From Obelidium mucronatum (Eukaryota > Chytridiomycota > Chytridiomycetes > Chytridiales > Chytriomycetaceae), in the NCBI GenBank assembly GCA_025765595.1, contig JAIVFH010000002.1, forward strand, positions 1 to 64,000: a DNA stretch of 64,000 bases, written 5' to 3'. Positions 11,501-23,097 of this stretch are shown here, piece after piece; the stretch's first letter is position 1; each line of letters opens with the position of its first letter. Position numbers and translations under genes: made by a program. The notes beneath the pieces were generated by a model. That model searched no databases. It was not told the origin of the DNA and worked only from the letters and a program-made list of their open reading frames with translations.

Positions 11501-11681
11501 GGAGGATCTCATCAATGAGATCAATTGTAAACACATTAAACTGCTGCTGGTTGAGTCTACCCATCCGAATCTGCGATGCTTCTGAGTTTGCCTCCTGGGC
11601 TTCGGCTGAGGCAAGAAACTCTGTGCCGAGAAACGTCCGGAGTGTCAGGTATTGGTCCCCGACTTGTACAGCCGTTGTCAT
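8589..11681 (-). CDS. SPA2: Spa2/GIT-like polarity scaffold with two SHD repeats
   Basis: Nine exons (11480-11681, 11243-11394, 10631-10894, 10370-10552, 10162-10308, 9904-10113, 9634-9846, 9400-9575, 8589-9339) sum to 2298 nt, 765 aa, with consistent phases. Two Spa2-homology repeats sit at about residues 38-62 (RLNQQQFNVFTIDLIDEILRR) and 83-113 (RQKLASLAILNFKKMGCDVYF). A Pro/Thr/Ala linker follows, then about 250 residues of coiled coil with heptads through exons 4-7. The C-terminus is a helical domain like the GIT/Spa2 C-terminal bundle. In fungi Spa2 anchors the polarisome and MAPK components at growth tips; here it may organise rhizoid or germ-tube growth. The shared SHD plus C-terminal architecture with animal GIT is well established. 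No ArfGAP or ankyrin repeats are present, so it is Spa2-like. Confidence 0.85.
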
Positions 11682-12014
11682 TGCAAATGTGTCTTTTTCA
11701 ATGTGATTTTATTGCCAAAGAGTATGTCTGTTTTCACCAAAGTTAACAAATACGTGTAAAAGCGATCGGACGGAGACCCGATGTCACCCTCTATTATTTG
11801 CTTATAAATAGTTCATAGATATTTTTCTTTTATTTTAATCCTTCCTTTTCGCAGAAAACTGAAATTGGGCTTGCTCGAACCCAACAGATCAAACAGCCTC
11901 CCCACCGCCAAGCCACCAATAGAGTAACACTCAGCAGCAGTTGAACACGAGCCGAGAACTATCTGTAACCTGAACTCCCGCCTGGACGATACCAATCCCT
12001 CGATAGCAACTTAC
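11682..12014. other. divergent intergenic region with TATA-like motif
   Basis: This 333-bp spacer lies between divergent Spa2-like and SUR7-like genes. A TATAAATA motif sits at 11803-11810, placed to serve either direction. No coding exon is recognised. Confidence 0.45.
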
Positions 12015-14107
12015 ATGGACCCCAGTGCTGTCAGATTCCCTGCCGTAGTCTATGCCCTTACAGCCTTTCCGTCGCTAATAACAATGATCGTAGCTGTTTC
12101 TTTACCCCGAATCATAGTCACAACGAATCCTGTGTTTCAAGTCTCCCTGACTCCTCCCATATTTCCATCAACCCTAATAATACCAACCAGCAACACCACC
12201 ACTACTAACTCAACGATAACAACGATACCCAAAGCAACATCAAAAGATTCATATTACATATCTCGAACTTTCAACGATACTTCTCCTATCGTTGCCAACG
12301 CTACTTGGCCAACGTGGCCAATCCCAATGTCAAAACTACTGCCCACCGATTCATCAGTCTCCATCAGTTGGCTCGGTTTTGCGTTTGGAATGTTTGATGT
12401 CTGTGCGACTTACACGCTGCGACCTGCCTTTAAACCTGGGGCTTTTTATCCTCCCAGCGTTGGTGGCGGTGCTCAAGGTGGGGTCGGGCCAAATGTATGG
12501 AATGCGAACCGAACACAGTATTGCATTCCCTTTCAAGAATATTGCGATCAGCGCAGGGTATAAAAATATGTAGTCTAGCCATTTGTGATGCTTTAATTAA
12601 ACTTAATCATTCAGTTATCTGGGAATGCATGTGGAAGTGTCAAAGTTTCGCAAATACTGTCAATATCTCATGTTGTCTTGCACGCGCTTGCACTCGTTGC
12701 AATGTGGGTTGGGGTTTCGATGGTGGGAGCTGCCGCTGGATCTCGATTTGCAGCGTCGCGACTATTACAGCATCAACAGGCACAAGAGCAGCGTGGGGGG
12801 AGTATGAGATGGCTCATTCGATTCGGAAAGGGCAAGGAAGACAAAAGCGCTTCTGTGGCCAAAATGGGAGGATCTGTGTTGCTTGGATCCTTTGCTCTCC
12901 AAGTTCTTGGAGGTTAGTCTTATATATTTTTGAATGAAAGAGGTGGTTTGCTCTTAACTCATGCTTCTGATTAGAACTTTTTGCATTGATTATGCTCATT
13001 ATATCAACCACTTCGCTCAGTCAAGATCTTCTGGCGATTGCACCAATCCAAGAAATCTTTGTTATCAACCCAGATCCTGTATTCAGTCTCGCCGTTTCTT
13101 CGCAACTCCTAATTATTACCACATGCCTCAATTTCATCATGACGCTTCTCACGTTCTTCCGATATAAACCCATTCTCTTCCCTTCACCCACGAAACCGCA
13201 AACAAAGGGTAAAAACCCTTCACTGGATCCAGAGAACGGGGAGAACGATGATGAGGCAGATGAAATTCCGAACCGCCGATCAGCAGGCAATCCGCGGCGC
13301 AGCTCTTTCGACAGCGACTTTGATATTGCTCTCCGTGATGAAAATCTATACAACAAACGATTCGAACAATGGTCCAAATCAGTGGCTCAAGAAACGTTTT
13401 CAAATCTACCGCAGCAGCAACATGGTTCATCTGCTGGTTTTGTGCCCTTTTCCAATGCCGCATTGGGTGGACGAAGTAGTAATAGCTTCAAAGGACGTCC
13501 TGTAGTAAACACTTCAGGAGCTGGAGCAGGCGGAGCAGGAAACGCAAGTCTATTTGAAGGACAGCCTTCTATTGTCCATGAAACAAGGAGCAATCATAGT
13601 GGGGGCAGCCTGTATCACGGACTGGGATCTGCTGGAATCAATGCGAACACTCCAACTGCCGTTGTTTTTCATCATGAAACGAGGAGCAATTACAGCGGCG
13701 CTGGAGGCGGAAGTATTCATCATGCGGCGGGTGTTTTACCAGCTGTGGGTACGAGTGCCACGACTAGTACCGCTGTTGCATCACCGTTGCAAGTCCCATC
13801 CGTAACTCATCGGGCACCTAGCTTCAATTTGGAGGAAGGGTTACATCAACGAAGGAGGAAAAATAGTTCGTCATCGATACCAGCATCTGTGTGGAAGCAG
13901 CAACAACAACAAGTAATTGGGGCACCCCCGTTACCGGGAATCGTGGCTGTTATTCCACCTGATAGCGACAATGGCGGTCCACCACAATTAGAGTACATTG
14001 AAATGAAGCCGTTAAGTGCAAAGGCTGGTGGACGTGGAGGTATTGGAAACATTGGGGCTGGGAAATCAGTCCCTGCTATGATGGGGACGGTTGTATTTGA
14101 TGATTGA
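12015..14107 (+). CDS. SUR7/PalI-like tetraspan membrane protein with long cytosolic tail
   Basis: Three exons (12015-12557, 12615-12912, 12975-14107) give 1974 nt, 657 aa, no frame problems. Topology: TM1 at about residues 11-33, a large N-glycosylatable ectodomain, then three further helices (around LHALALVAMWVGVSMVG, VLLGSFALQVLGELFALIML and SLAVSSQLLIITTCLNFIM). The first loop carries a claudin-like pattern: WLGFAFGMFDVC followed by QYCIPFQEYC. That is the usual signature of the SUR7/PalI/claudin superfamily. The roughly 300-residue tail is Ser/Gly/Gln-rich and contains a near-duplicate HETRSNHSGG / HHETRSNYSGAG. SUR7 proteins mark eisosome domains and PalI senses ambient pH; which applies here cannot be told. 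Confidence 0.72.
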
Positions 14108-14414
14108 TTTAGCGGTTTGTTAATAAAGCCAGGTACTGTATTTTTTTGTCAAATAGCTTTTTGCAATCCATTCAAGAATCGCTCTTATACACAAAACCGC
14201 CCTCATCACTTCGCGTCATAACCGTCAATCCAATGATTTCCTAAGCGAAGATTACGACAAGCACCGCGTCATTGTTCTTTCAACCACCTCTGGCTTCTTG
14301 AGCCACCACGTAATAATAAACTGGAATGAAAATTTTGAAAATTTTGTGATCGATCAGAATTCTTTTTCGAGAGAAGCAAAATAAATCTTTGTCCAAACCA
14401 CCTTCCAAGTAACA
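14108..14414. other. intergenic region
   Basis: This 307-bp spacer holds the 3' end of the tetraspan gene (AATAAA near 14,123) and the promoter of the NDUFA4-like gene. Nothing else is recognised. Confidence 0.5.
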
Positions 14415-14887
14415 ATGGGCGTCTCGTAAGTTTTTATCCCACCACGCTCTGCACCACCGCCTCCTCCGTCGCCGTCTTTTACCTCGTGTGCTCGCTCCCT
14501 ATTCGCTTTAGTTCAGCGGTTTAGATCGCTTGTTGATTTGGCGCCACCCTCTGCTTGGATGTTAATTACTGCCCTTTTAGAATGTACAAGGCCATTGGTC
14601 AAAACCCACCAATTATGCTTCTCATTGCCGCCGTTGGCTTTGGACTCAGTGCTGCTGCCTACACGGGAGCCCAGTGAGTAGCGGGGATGGCCCTTGCGTA
14701 TTCCATAAACTAATTTTCACATCACCACACCAGCTTCTTCCGCAACGACCCCACCCTCCTTCTGACCAACAAGAAGGCCAACCCCCACAGATGGAATGAC
14801 ATTGACCAGGGAACCAACATCAAGTTCTATTCTGTCAACCAGAAATTCGATAAGTCGGTCAAGAAGGGATACAGAGAGGACCTTTAG
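14415..14887 (+). CDS. NDUFA4/MLRQ-like respiratory chain subunit
   Basis: Three exons (14415-14425, 14581-14673, 14734-14887) give 258 nt, 85 aa. Exon 1 is only 11 nt (MGVS) with a GTAAGT donor. One TM helix (PPIMLLIAAVGFGLSAAAY) is followed by the family tail HRWNDIDQGTNIKFYSVN and a basic C-terminus. This matches the small single-helix NDUFA4 (MLRQ/B12D) family found in complex I/IV preparations of the inner mitochondrial membrane. Length fits (80-90 aa). The start is chosen because the micro-exon gives an in-phase join; the downstream ATG at 14582 is the alternative. Confidence 0.8.
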
Positions 14888-14959
14888 ATACTTCCATCAT
14901 CGTTTTTAGGAATAAAGACAAGTCTAAGACCTCGTTTGACTTTGATTTTTGAACTTCTT

Positions 14960-16347
14960 TCATTCTAAAAACATAACCACATTATCACCCAGTCCCATTT
15001 CTGTGAATGCCTTCCTCCTCATTTCCATTTCATCTAGCTCCTCTTCATCATTTTCCTCGCCATCCGTTTCGTTGATGTCTTCATCTGGCTCCATATACCC
15101 TGCATCTGCAGCTAACATCCTCAACAACCGATGCATTTGATATGTCTTGCCAAAACTCATATCATACCAGTAATTCACAGCCATAGTTTTGTCGCCTTGC
15201 TCAACTTTGTGCGCCCACAGCGAAGGCAAATAGAGCATATCCCCGCGTTCCAGCGTCACAGTGAGAACAAGTCCTCGTTTCTTTGTGTATCCAATACGCT
15301 CTCGGAAGATTGTTGCATCTGGTTCCCGTGTTGGATCCAAAGAACACCATCGTGTCATCATTCTTGGGTGGGCTTCGTCTGTGGTGATGTCACAAGTGTT
15401 TGGATCCATGAAGACGGGTTCGGTTTTCCATTCGGTTGTCGCCGTTGTCGCTTCCGTCTTCTTTGTTGTTGGCTTTTGAATGACTGCCGGGGTATATTTT
15501 GAGGTCGGGAATGTCCGCTCTTCAAGCGCCCAAGATTCCGAAGGCGGGATCAATGTGAATGTTTTGGATCCTGTGATGACGACATAGAGGTTTTCGTAGT
15601 GGTCCTTGTGGAACGATGTGACCGAATGACGGGAACCACACCAGAAGTTGACTGCGTCTGGCAAAATTCCTGTTGTTTTTTTAAAAAAAAGGTTTGTGTG
15701 AGATATTTACTTCTCTGTTCTGTGTGTTTATCAGAAAATATACCAAGTGCTTCCGTTGCAAAATCAATATCTGGCGGGACTTGGGCAAATAACTGCGTAA
15801 AGTCTCCTCCCTCTCGCATATTGTTGTTTTGACTTTGAATATAATGTACGGCATGCGGAGCTGTTGCATCTTCCAGATCAAGGGCTTTAAAGAACTCTCC
15901 CATTGACATTGACACTTCATGAGGGAGACAGAATGTGCCATCAATAACAGCGTCAGCAAAACCTATCCTCAAGTATGCAAAAATCATAGTCAGTTCCTAA
16001 ACGGGTCGTTATGTGTGGTGCCTGTAGCTTTACCATTTGGAGTGACGGAGACAGTTACATTGGAATCAACCATTTCCTTGACACGATTCCGATCAGTGAA
16101 TGACTCCATCGCCTTCCAGTCTTCTACATCCGTGTTCTTGAAGATTGCTGGTTTGTTTTCTGACACCAGGTGTAAGAACTCGATTGCGGTTGGTTTTCTG
16201 TCGAACTCAGTGATTTGAAGGCTACCGAACTCCCTCGTCGTCGACACATGAGATTTGAGAACTGATTTGTTTTTTTTTTGGATTCGACGCTCAGCGGATT
16301 GAGTCGTGGCAGTGGCGTGAAGACATACTCGAAATTGGGTTGGTCAT
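14960..16347 (-). CDS. JMJD7: JMJD7-like JmjC 2-oxoglutarate/Fe(II) hydroxylase
   Basis: Four exons (16329-16347, 16034-16261, 15744-15962, 14960-15669) give 1176 nt, 391 aa. The first exon is 19 nt with a GTATGT donor; without it there is no in-frame ATG, so it is likely but least certain. The Fe(II) triad is visible as HKD (His176, Asp178) in SFHKDHYENL and a distal His309 in SLWAHKVEQ. Upstream, VTPNGFADAV and ILPDAVNFW match the JMJD7 subgroup of cupin_8 proteins. JMJD7 (3S)-hydroxylates lysine in TRAFAC GTPases of the DRG family. A Lys/Thr-rich insertion of about 35 residues follows the first strand pair (around TKKTEATTATTEW), and an acidic linker precedes the C-terminus. Confidence 0.87.
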
Positions 16348-16537
16348 GGGTAAAAAAAAGGAGAAAAAATTAAAAAGAAAAGTTCCTTCATTATTAATAC
16401 CTCGTTTTGATTGGGTGAAACAACTGAAATTCATTGAGGAAAACATCGAACGGCTCAATGGGTCAATGGGCTACTTTTAAACACTAAATAAAAAGACAGA
16501 ATCTTAACAGTTGAAAGGGGTTTTAACACGACAAAAA

Positions 16538-17132
16538 ATGGATCCACCACAATCTCAGTACATTCTTCTGGCAGCTTTGAAAACTCTCAAGCACGAACTG
16601 TTCCTAACTCCAGACTCATCCAAACAACCCATCCAATACATGCAAGAATTAACTTCCCTCCTTGACCTGCACGCGCAAGACCTTGTTACCTCGAGTCTCC
16701 TTTCTCATCAAATCATTCAACATGTAGAAACAATCCAGGCTAAATGTTTGATAGACCAGGAATGCTTCCAGAAAATCAATATGCATTTCAAGCAGTTTTC
16801 TGTAGTTGCAACGATGCCAGGCACGTTGTTTGAAGAAAGTACGGTGGAAAAGGCGGCACGCGTGCCATTGTATCAATGGTTGATCCAGCATCGCGAGAAT
16901 CCCTATCCCACCGACGACGACAAGAGAGAGTTGGCGGCAAGTACGGGAATGTCGATTCCTCAAATCAACCATGTAAGTGGTACATATAAGAGGAGAAATC
17001 CAATATAACCTTCTAATACTTCATTTAAACTAAACTGATTTTTATATATTTTTATAGTGGTTCGTCAACAGCCGCAGACGCAATGTTGCTGATCGTGAAG
17101 ATCTGAATATGCTTTATGGACAGGGACAGTAA
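16538..17132 (+). CDS. TALE-class homeodomain protein
   Basis: Two exons (16538-16972, 17058-17132) give 169 aa, a small transcription factor. The homeodomain occupies about residues 105-155: PLYQWLIQHRENPYPTDDDK shows the three-residue TALE loop extension (PYP), and helix 3, WFVNSRRRN, is split by the intron before Trp146. An N-terminal helical region of about 100 aa has no recognised motif. TALE proteins regulate development and mating-type programmes in fungi. It is divergently placed from the JMJD7-like gene with 190 bp between start codons. Confidence 0.88.
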
Positions 17133-17370
17133 TAACGCTGCCAAACTCAGGAATCTGGCTCGTTTCAAAACAGCTTTCTTTGCATTAGCATTTTTTATAT
17201 TTTGCCTTTTCATGTTCGCATCATTTCAAGAAAGAATAAACTGATATTCTGGATTTGAACTCACTAGACTTCCCATTTCCCCTTGAATGTAGAGGTGGAG
17301 GATCCACCTTCGCGTGCAGAGATGAGATTTTCAGATTTCCAGTTACAGTAAATGGCATAACTATATTACC

Positions 17371-20247
17371 ATGTGCACTTCCGTACTACTTTACGGAACA
17401 TTCATTGCTTTAAATTTCCTTGTTCATGCCGTGTCAAGTCAATATATTCCCGACTACAAAGATCCCATCATTGGCTTCTTTCCAGGAACAACGACAATTC
17501 CAGCAAAACTTCAAACCAACATAACCATCGCCTTCTTTCTTCCTTACAACCAGTTCCGGAAACTCCAAAATCAGTCAGATTATGATGCCTGTCTTCCTTG
17601 CAGTTGGTTCAGGACCATAGATTCAGCAGCCGAGCTTGTTGTTCAGGAAATCAACAACGATCCAGACAAACTGCCCAATACCACGATAAATATTCTTCGG
17701 GTTCAATCTTGGGATGCAAACTATCAAGGACCTGGTGCGGCTGTATCTGCGGCACTTCATGTCGGAATGAATCATCCTGGTGAGCCTTCAGGCTGTCAAA
17801 CACAACCAGCACTAAAAACCATTCAACCGCCTAGATGTCGTGGCGGGTTTCGGAGACACGTTTGGTTTGAGCACAATGATAACTGCCGGGGTTCTCTCTC
17901 AGTTTAAGGTCCCCTTTTGTGGCGGATTTCAAAACCTTCCTGCTCTATCAGACAAGGGAAACTATCCCTACTTTTTCCGCGTTTCGTTTTCAAATAAGTG
18001 GGGATCTGCGATTGCAACTCTTTTGAATGAATGGAACGTGAAACGGGTGGCCATGATTTATGATTCCGATGATATCGAGAGTGTTGGTGCATACCTCGAT
18101 ATTCGGAACGAGTTATATGCTGATGGCGTTACTGTGCTTGCTATTCGGTCGTATCATGGGGCGTCTTGGCCGACAGATTTCACTGATATTCTGGAGAATT
18201 TGCTGTATGTTGATGCAAGGTATCTCTCCACTCATTCCCTTCAACAATTGTACACACTGAACGGTTAGGACTTTCAGATATATCATTGTTTGTGCCCAAA
18301 GCTGGTCGCCTTCGTATGATTTAGTCTCGGCGGCTGAAAGATTCGGCCTCATTTCTCCCCAACACCAGTGGATAGTGACAAATCAGCCGTATCCCTCAAA
18401 TTATTCCGGAATAGGGCAAGATGCTAGACTGGACAAGATGATTGGAATGATTTGGCCCAGCTTGGATGGAGAAAAGGCTTCCAGTCCAGACTTTCAAGAG
18501 TCTGAAAGAAAATGGATATCCGCGTATAACCAAAATCCAGTAAAGTATCAAATTGATTATTTGAATTGGGTAAACGAAGGAGCCTATGACTGTCTGGGAA
18601 CGATTCTCTATGGATTGGATGGTTTTCTCAAAATGCACGGACACCCTGCTGAAAAACTAACGAGTCGTGGATTGAATGATCGATTAAACTTCACGATATT
18701 TCAAAATACGGGATTTAAGGGTACTCTTTTGAACCCTATGCGTTTGGATTCGAATGGCGACATAACTGCAAACACTTCATTTGCAACCATCAATGCTGAA
18801 ATGTTCGAAACGGGAACTCAGCCGAATTTTTGCACGGTTGAAAAGGAAACTGGAAAATTTATAGCGTTGAGTGCCCTTCCAGTGTTTTTTGGAGGAAGCA
18901 ATGTCCCACCACCCGATGGACCACCAGTCATTGAAAAGATAGATGTTGTCAACTCCTTGCATAATACCCGTGGTATTGTTATTATATCTGCGATTTGTTT
19001 CTGCTATATTCTTTGTCTGCTACAAATTGCATTTCTCCTGGCATATCGCAATTCAACCATCGTCAAAGCTTTGAATGTTCCGCATTCATTGATTTCAATC
19101 TCTGGCTGCTTAATTATGGTCTCTGGCATGATTTTCTATCTGGAGGATTTGAATTCTCTCAAGTGTCGCGCCCGCGTTTGGTTTGTGGCGATTGGATTTG
19201 TAGTGATGGTTCTCCCACTGGTGGGGAAAAACTATTACATTTTCCGCATTGTCACGTCGTTTGAGGCTATTTCTACCAAGCAATTGATGAGATTCTCGCT
19301 GAGTGTGCATGGCGCTACTATAGTGGGTATCATTATGGAAGTGATATTGTTGGGATTTTGGACAGCAACAACAAAGTATTCGCCAAAGCAATACCAAGAT
19401 GCCGAGAGCATATTTTATTTGTGCCATCATCACTCGTTTGGATATTCATGGTCCACGTCTCTTCTCTGGATATTTAATTCCTCGGTTTTGTTGTTGGCGG
19501 CCTATATGGCCTACACTTGTCGGAACGTTACTCCGACCTATAACGAATCCAGCCTTTTAGCAATGGTTTCAGTTTCATTGTCTCTTCTTATATCCACGGT
19601 CTCGTTCCTGGAACGGAATGAAACGCAAGGCTTGAAGGAAGCACTTGCAATCTTCATCACAGCTACAGCACTTCCAATAATTTTGGTTGGTCCAGTTATT
19701 CTTCGCACTTTTATCCACAGCGACCCAACGTTGCTCGTCACAGGAGGTCAGACTGGAACAGCTCAGTCAATGTCTATGCGGAGTTCTAAGCTAGGGCAGA
19801 CTGACAGCTATCAAGCGAACACGACTTGGCGCGGTCCAGTGAGCAACAAAGCAAAAGTGCAAGCGTGGTATAAGGTTTGGTAAACCTTTGATTGAATCGC
19901 GTGTACGCAAGGGGATGCTGATTAACAACTACAGAAACAAGATGTTGTCTTTCGACATTGTTCGGAAGCGGCAATTTGGTCACCATGGAAAGAGTCACCA
20001 GGAGTTATCTTAGGCAGTGATGAGTAGTAAAAGGATTTGGTTAACTTTGATAAGTTCCGAGCACTTGCTGGTTACTCACAGTTTGGCGAATTCCTCAATT
20101 ACAGTTGGTGGGGTCTGTCAGTGCTGCGTTACAGTACAGTCTGACAGAAAAGGAAAAGTTGAATTTGAATTTGAAAAGCAGAGGGAAGCGTGCGACTTTG
20201 CTTCAATGTTGATGGAATGGCGGGAACAAACCCAACAAGTGGAATAA
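17371..20247 (+). CDS. class C (GABA-B-like) GPCR with probable PH-like C-terminal tail
   Basis: Exons 17371-17779, 17835-18219 and 18278-19883 give a clean 799-aa protein. A signal peptide (about 1-23) is followed by a periplasmic-binding-type ligand domain of about 475 aa: GFGDTFGLSTMITAGVLSQF, FFRVSFSNKWGSAIA, VKRVAMIYDSDD and YIIVCAQSWSPSYD are typical. Seven helices run from about residue 498 (GIVIISAICFCYILCLLQIA) to about 745. An in-phase alternative skips the TAA at 19881: donor at 19875, acceptor at 20012-20013, last exon 20014-20247. It would add 78 residues resembling the second half of a PH domain (KRIWLTLISSEHLL...VEFEFEKQREACDF). The AATAAA overlapping the stop at 20245 supports that as the true 3' end. 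Ligand unknown. Confidence 0.82.
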
Positions 20248-20417
20248 AGATAGGCAATGTCGAGCAAAGCATCAAAATGAAAATATATTTCAATACAGTC
20301 CGCAATGGGACAATGAAAAGAGAATCAGCAACAAATACCCTCCAAACACGACTTGCACACTGGAACTGAAGAACCCTTCCCAACCATCTCCAGGAGTAGC
20401 AAAGGGTTTTTGACCAA

Positions 20418-21335
20418 TTATCCACCAACGGTTCCATTCAAAACTGCAGCGTCACATGCAACACTCATTACCTGGCCATCATTATTCAACGCGTCCACTT
20501 TATTCCCAACAAATCCACATCCACCGTTCTCAACAATGTACTTGTAAGAATCCACTCTCGTCACTGTGGGTGCATATGCACCGCCCATGCTTACCAATTT
20601 CTCTCTTCTTGCGTCAAGGAACCTTGAAATCCATTGCTCTTCTCCATTTGGAAGCGACGACGGAGCTGGAGCATCGAGATCATGCAAAATAGCAAGAGTT
20701 CCCTGAAGGCCGAGTTGGATCACGCTGTCAAATATTTGAGCTTGTGAGATGGGAAGAGAGAGCTTGTATTTCTTGGCCGCTTGTTGGCTTGGTGTCCAGC
20801 TGTAGTATACAGTATACTTGTCAGTATTTATCAAAAATTACACAAGCAACTCAACTAAAGATCATTGAGAACTTGAAGCTGTGCATTCTTGAATGCGTTG
20901 TTTGAGGACGCTTGCTTCCACGCTGTACAGAATCCTTGCAGCCCCGAAATGTCTCCTTGCGCGTTTCCGGACAATTCCGAAGCTTGCTTCAATTGACTGA
21001 GGACGGCATCAAAGGCTTGAAAAGGTGAGATTTCTACAACAGAAGCTGTTCCAGTTGTTGAATTCTTGAGGGATTTCTCGTAGGCTGATATCACAGCTTG
21101 AGCAGAACCAGTTCCTTGAGTTGAACGAAGGCAATAGAGTATTTATACATGAGCTAGGAATATGAATAATACCTGTTGTAAATTGAACGATTCCAGCAGA
21201 ATAGCCATGGTTATCTGGCAACGTCACACATATGTCCCACTGCAAGTCTTGAGACGATGTCTCGTAAACAGACGTAAGTTTCAATGCAATATTTTGGACA
21301 CACGCCGGACTGCACGAGGATGCTTCTTTTTCCAT
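20418..21335 (-). CDS. GH46-type chitosanase
   Basis: Three exons (21173-21335, 20856-21114, 20418-20799) give 804 nt, 267 aa. GH46 hallmarks are visible: the catalytic Glu25 in ALKLTSVYETS, Asp41 in LPDNHGYSAG (spacing 16, as in the family), then IVQFTTGTGSAQAV across a splice, and later LGLQGTLAILHDL. The enzyme would hydrolyse beta-1,4 bonds in chitosan, for wall remodelling or feeding on chitosan-rich walls. The N-terminus as modelled has no signal peptide. A likely upstream exon with a signal sequence was not resolved between 21,340 and 21,450, so the start is tentative. The second donor is TA|GTTGAG, a variant seen repeatedly in this window. Confidence 0.8.
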
Positions 21336-21498
21336 TTAGTCCAACCACGCAATTGAATTGCACTTTACCTGAACAATTATGGCCCCTACATTTTCAGGGG
21401 CGTTGGTGGCATCATACAATGATTTTCATAATTCTAGGTTTTGTTTAAAGGACCAGTTCAAAAAAAAAAAAGCAAGTTCGGACAAATACATTTTGAAG

Positions 21499-22994
21499 AT
21501 GCTCACCTTTGACGCCTTTGACGACGATGAGGATATTCCAGATGTAAAATCAAACTACTTAATCGATTTGTTCTCGTTCTAATCATGCGACGGTGCTTAT
21601 AGTTGCCACCCACCTTCAACATCGATACTTACCAACCCAAGCCAAAGCCGGTACCGCCTTCAGCAACCCCATCATCGCCAGAGAGAGAAAACACTTGCGC
21701 CGAGCAGATTACCAGCAAGTTCTCAAAACAGCGGTCCGGCAACTCCGGTTGTTGGATTGTTGCCAAACACTTCAATCGAACCAATAACACTCACATCAAC
21801 CGCTGAGAAACCAAAGCCCAAAAGAATCGCTAAAGAAGTAGCCCGCTTAAATGCAGCTCGGTTCGTTAGTTTCTCAATTTCCACAGTTCAAACTACAAGA
21901 CATTCCAACCAACATGACACGACTTTAGACTCCTTGACTCGAATGGACTTCCCGCCCTTGTGAAAATAGCCAAATCAATCAACTTGAAAGGCAAAAAGCA
22001 CGAGTTTGAAGATTTGCAGCATATCCTGTTTCCAATATCAAAAGTGGGGTCATTCCTGTCTTCAACAAGTTTGTTTTCCGCTCTTTTGTGGACGCTTCCG
22101 AAAAGATTTGTCGTGAAAGGAACGTTAAGGTTTGTTTAATCAATTATTATTTATATGTTTTCACTCATTCAACGCTGATTCGTTACAGATATGGAAAGAA
22201 TCCCTGATCAACGAAGAAAGGAGGAGAGCACGTGGCTTCTACAATGACGAAGATGTCTTGGCGGCCGGCAACTCCTCGAAAGATAAAGACCAAGAAGGCA
22301 TCGATAAGGTAAGAGCAGCAACACGGCCATGTTTCGGGCAAGAGCCGAAATATGAACTTAACTCAAAAATTAGGCTGACCAAGAAGCAATTGAAAACCAA
22401 TTTCCAATAAATCAAGCACTTGCGGCAATTGATGACTTGAATCGCGAAGAAGAAGAGGAAATGGAAAGAATGATTCGCGAAGCAGAGCAAGCGCATCTGC
22501 AGAAACAGCAGTCCAGTCAACCCGCCTACCAGCCAAACAGAAAAATGGTGATTGAAGATGAAGAAGATGATTTCGACTTTGACTCGCAAATGATGGCGCA
22601 ATTGGGATCAACGATGGATTCATCAAAGCAACAACCACAACTGCAACCGCATGTACAACAATCATCTATTGCCGAAGAGAATTTGGATGACTATGAACAA
22701 GAATTCAATCGCGCTGTAGCAGAAGCAGAAACTGGAGTGTCCGATGGACGAAGAAGACTTTGATTTTGAGCCACTAGTTGAAGCAAAGCTCCAAAGTTCT
22801 GGAAATAGAACTGAACCCATTGCGAGCAACAATGACCAGGTAATGATAAAGGAGCCACTGATCAAGTGGCAGTGGCGCAGCCAGAATCGAGCGCGTCGCA
22901 GCCAATTCATGCAGCAGCGGGCGACGCAACGACCCTGCCATCGCAGGCCGAGTTGGACGCGCTGGCAGGCGAGTTTGAGTGGGACTTTGAGTGA
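21499..22994 (+). CDS. TIPIN/Csm3/Swi3-like fork-protection protein, frame broken several times
   Basis: The N-terminus is acidic (MLTFDAFDDDEDIPD, exon 1 21499-21543). After a low-complexity exon comes the Swi3 domain: KPKPKRIAKEVARLNAAR spliced to LLDSNGLPALVKIAKSINLK and KHEFEDLQHIL, then FQYQKWGH, and then FNKFVFRSFVDASEKICRER leading into IWKESLINEERRR. These pieces match the family in order but lie in different frames. Single extra bases at about 22,027 (T3) and about 22,045 (G run) would explain the switch. Further breaks lie near 21,660-21,720, 22,740 and 22,850. The C-terminus ends in an acidic GEFEWDFE at 22992. Tof1/Csm3 partners stabilise paused replication forks. Either assembly indels or a decaying gene. 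Confidence 0.62.
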
Positions 22995-23097
22995 CTTTGT
23001 TTTGCCATCCGGCGGCCGATGGCTGTTTTCAGTGGGGATTGGCGGCGTTCGTTCCGCCTTTGAAATAAAAAAAACACCGAAAAAACACCAAAAAACA

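Noticed and set aside
11123..11614. Long minus-strand ORF suggesting an intronless gene
   Set aside because: Only 11243-11394 is coding (second SHD repeat of the Spa2-like gene); the rest is intron read-through.
20014..20247. Separate small gene downstream of the GPCR
   Set aside because: It starts without a promoter gap, its reading frame joins the receptor in phase 0, and the sequence looks like half a PH domain; treated as a GPCR tail exon instead.
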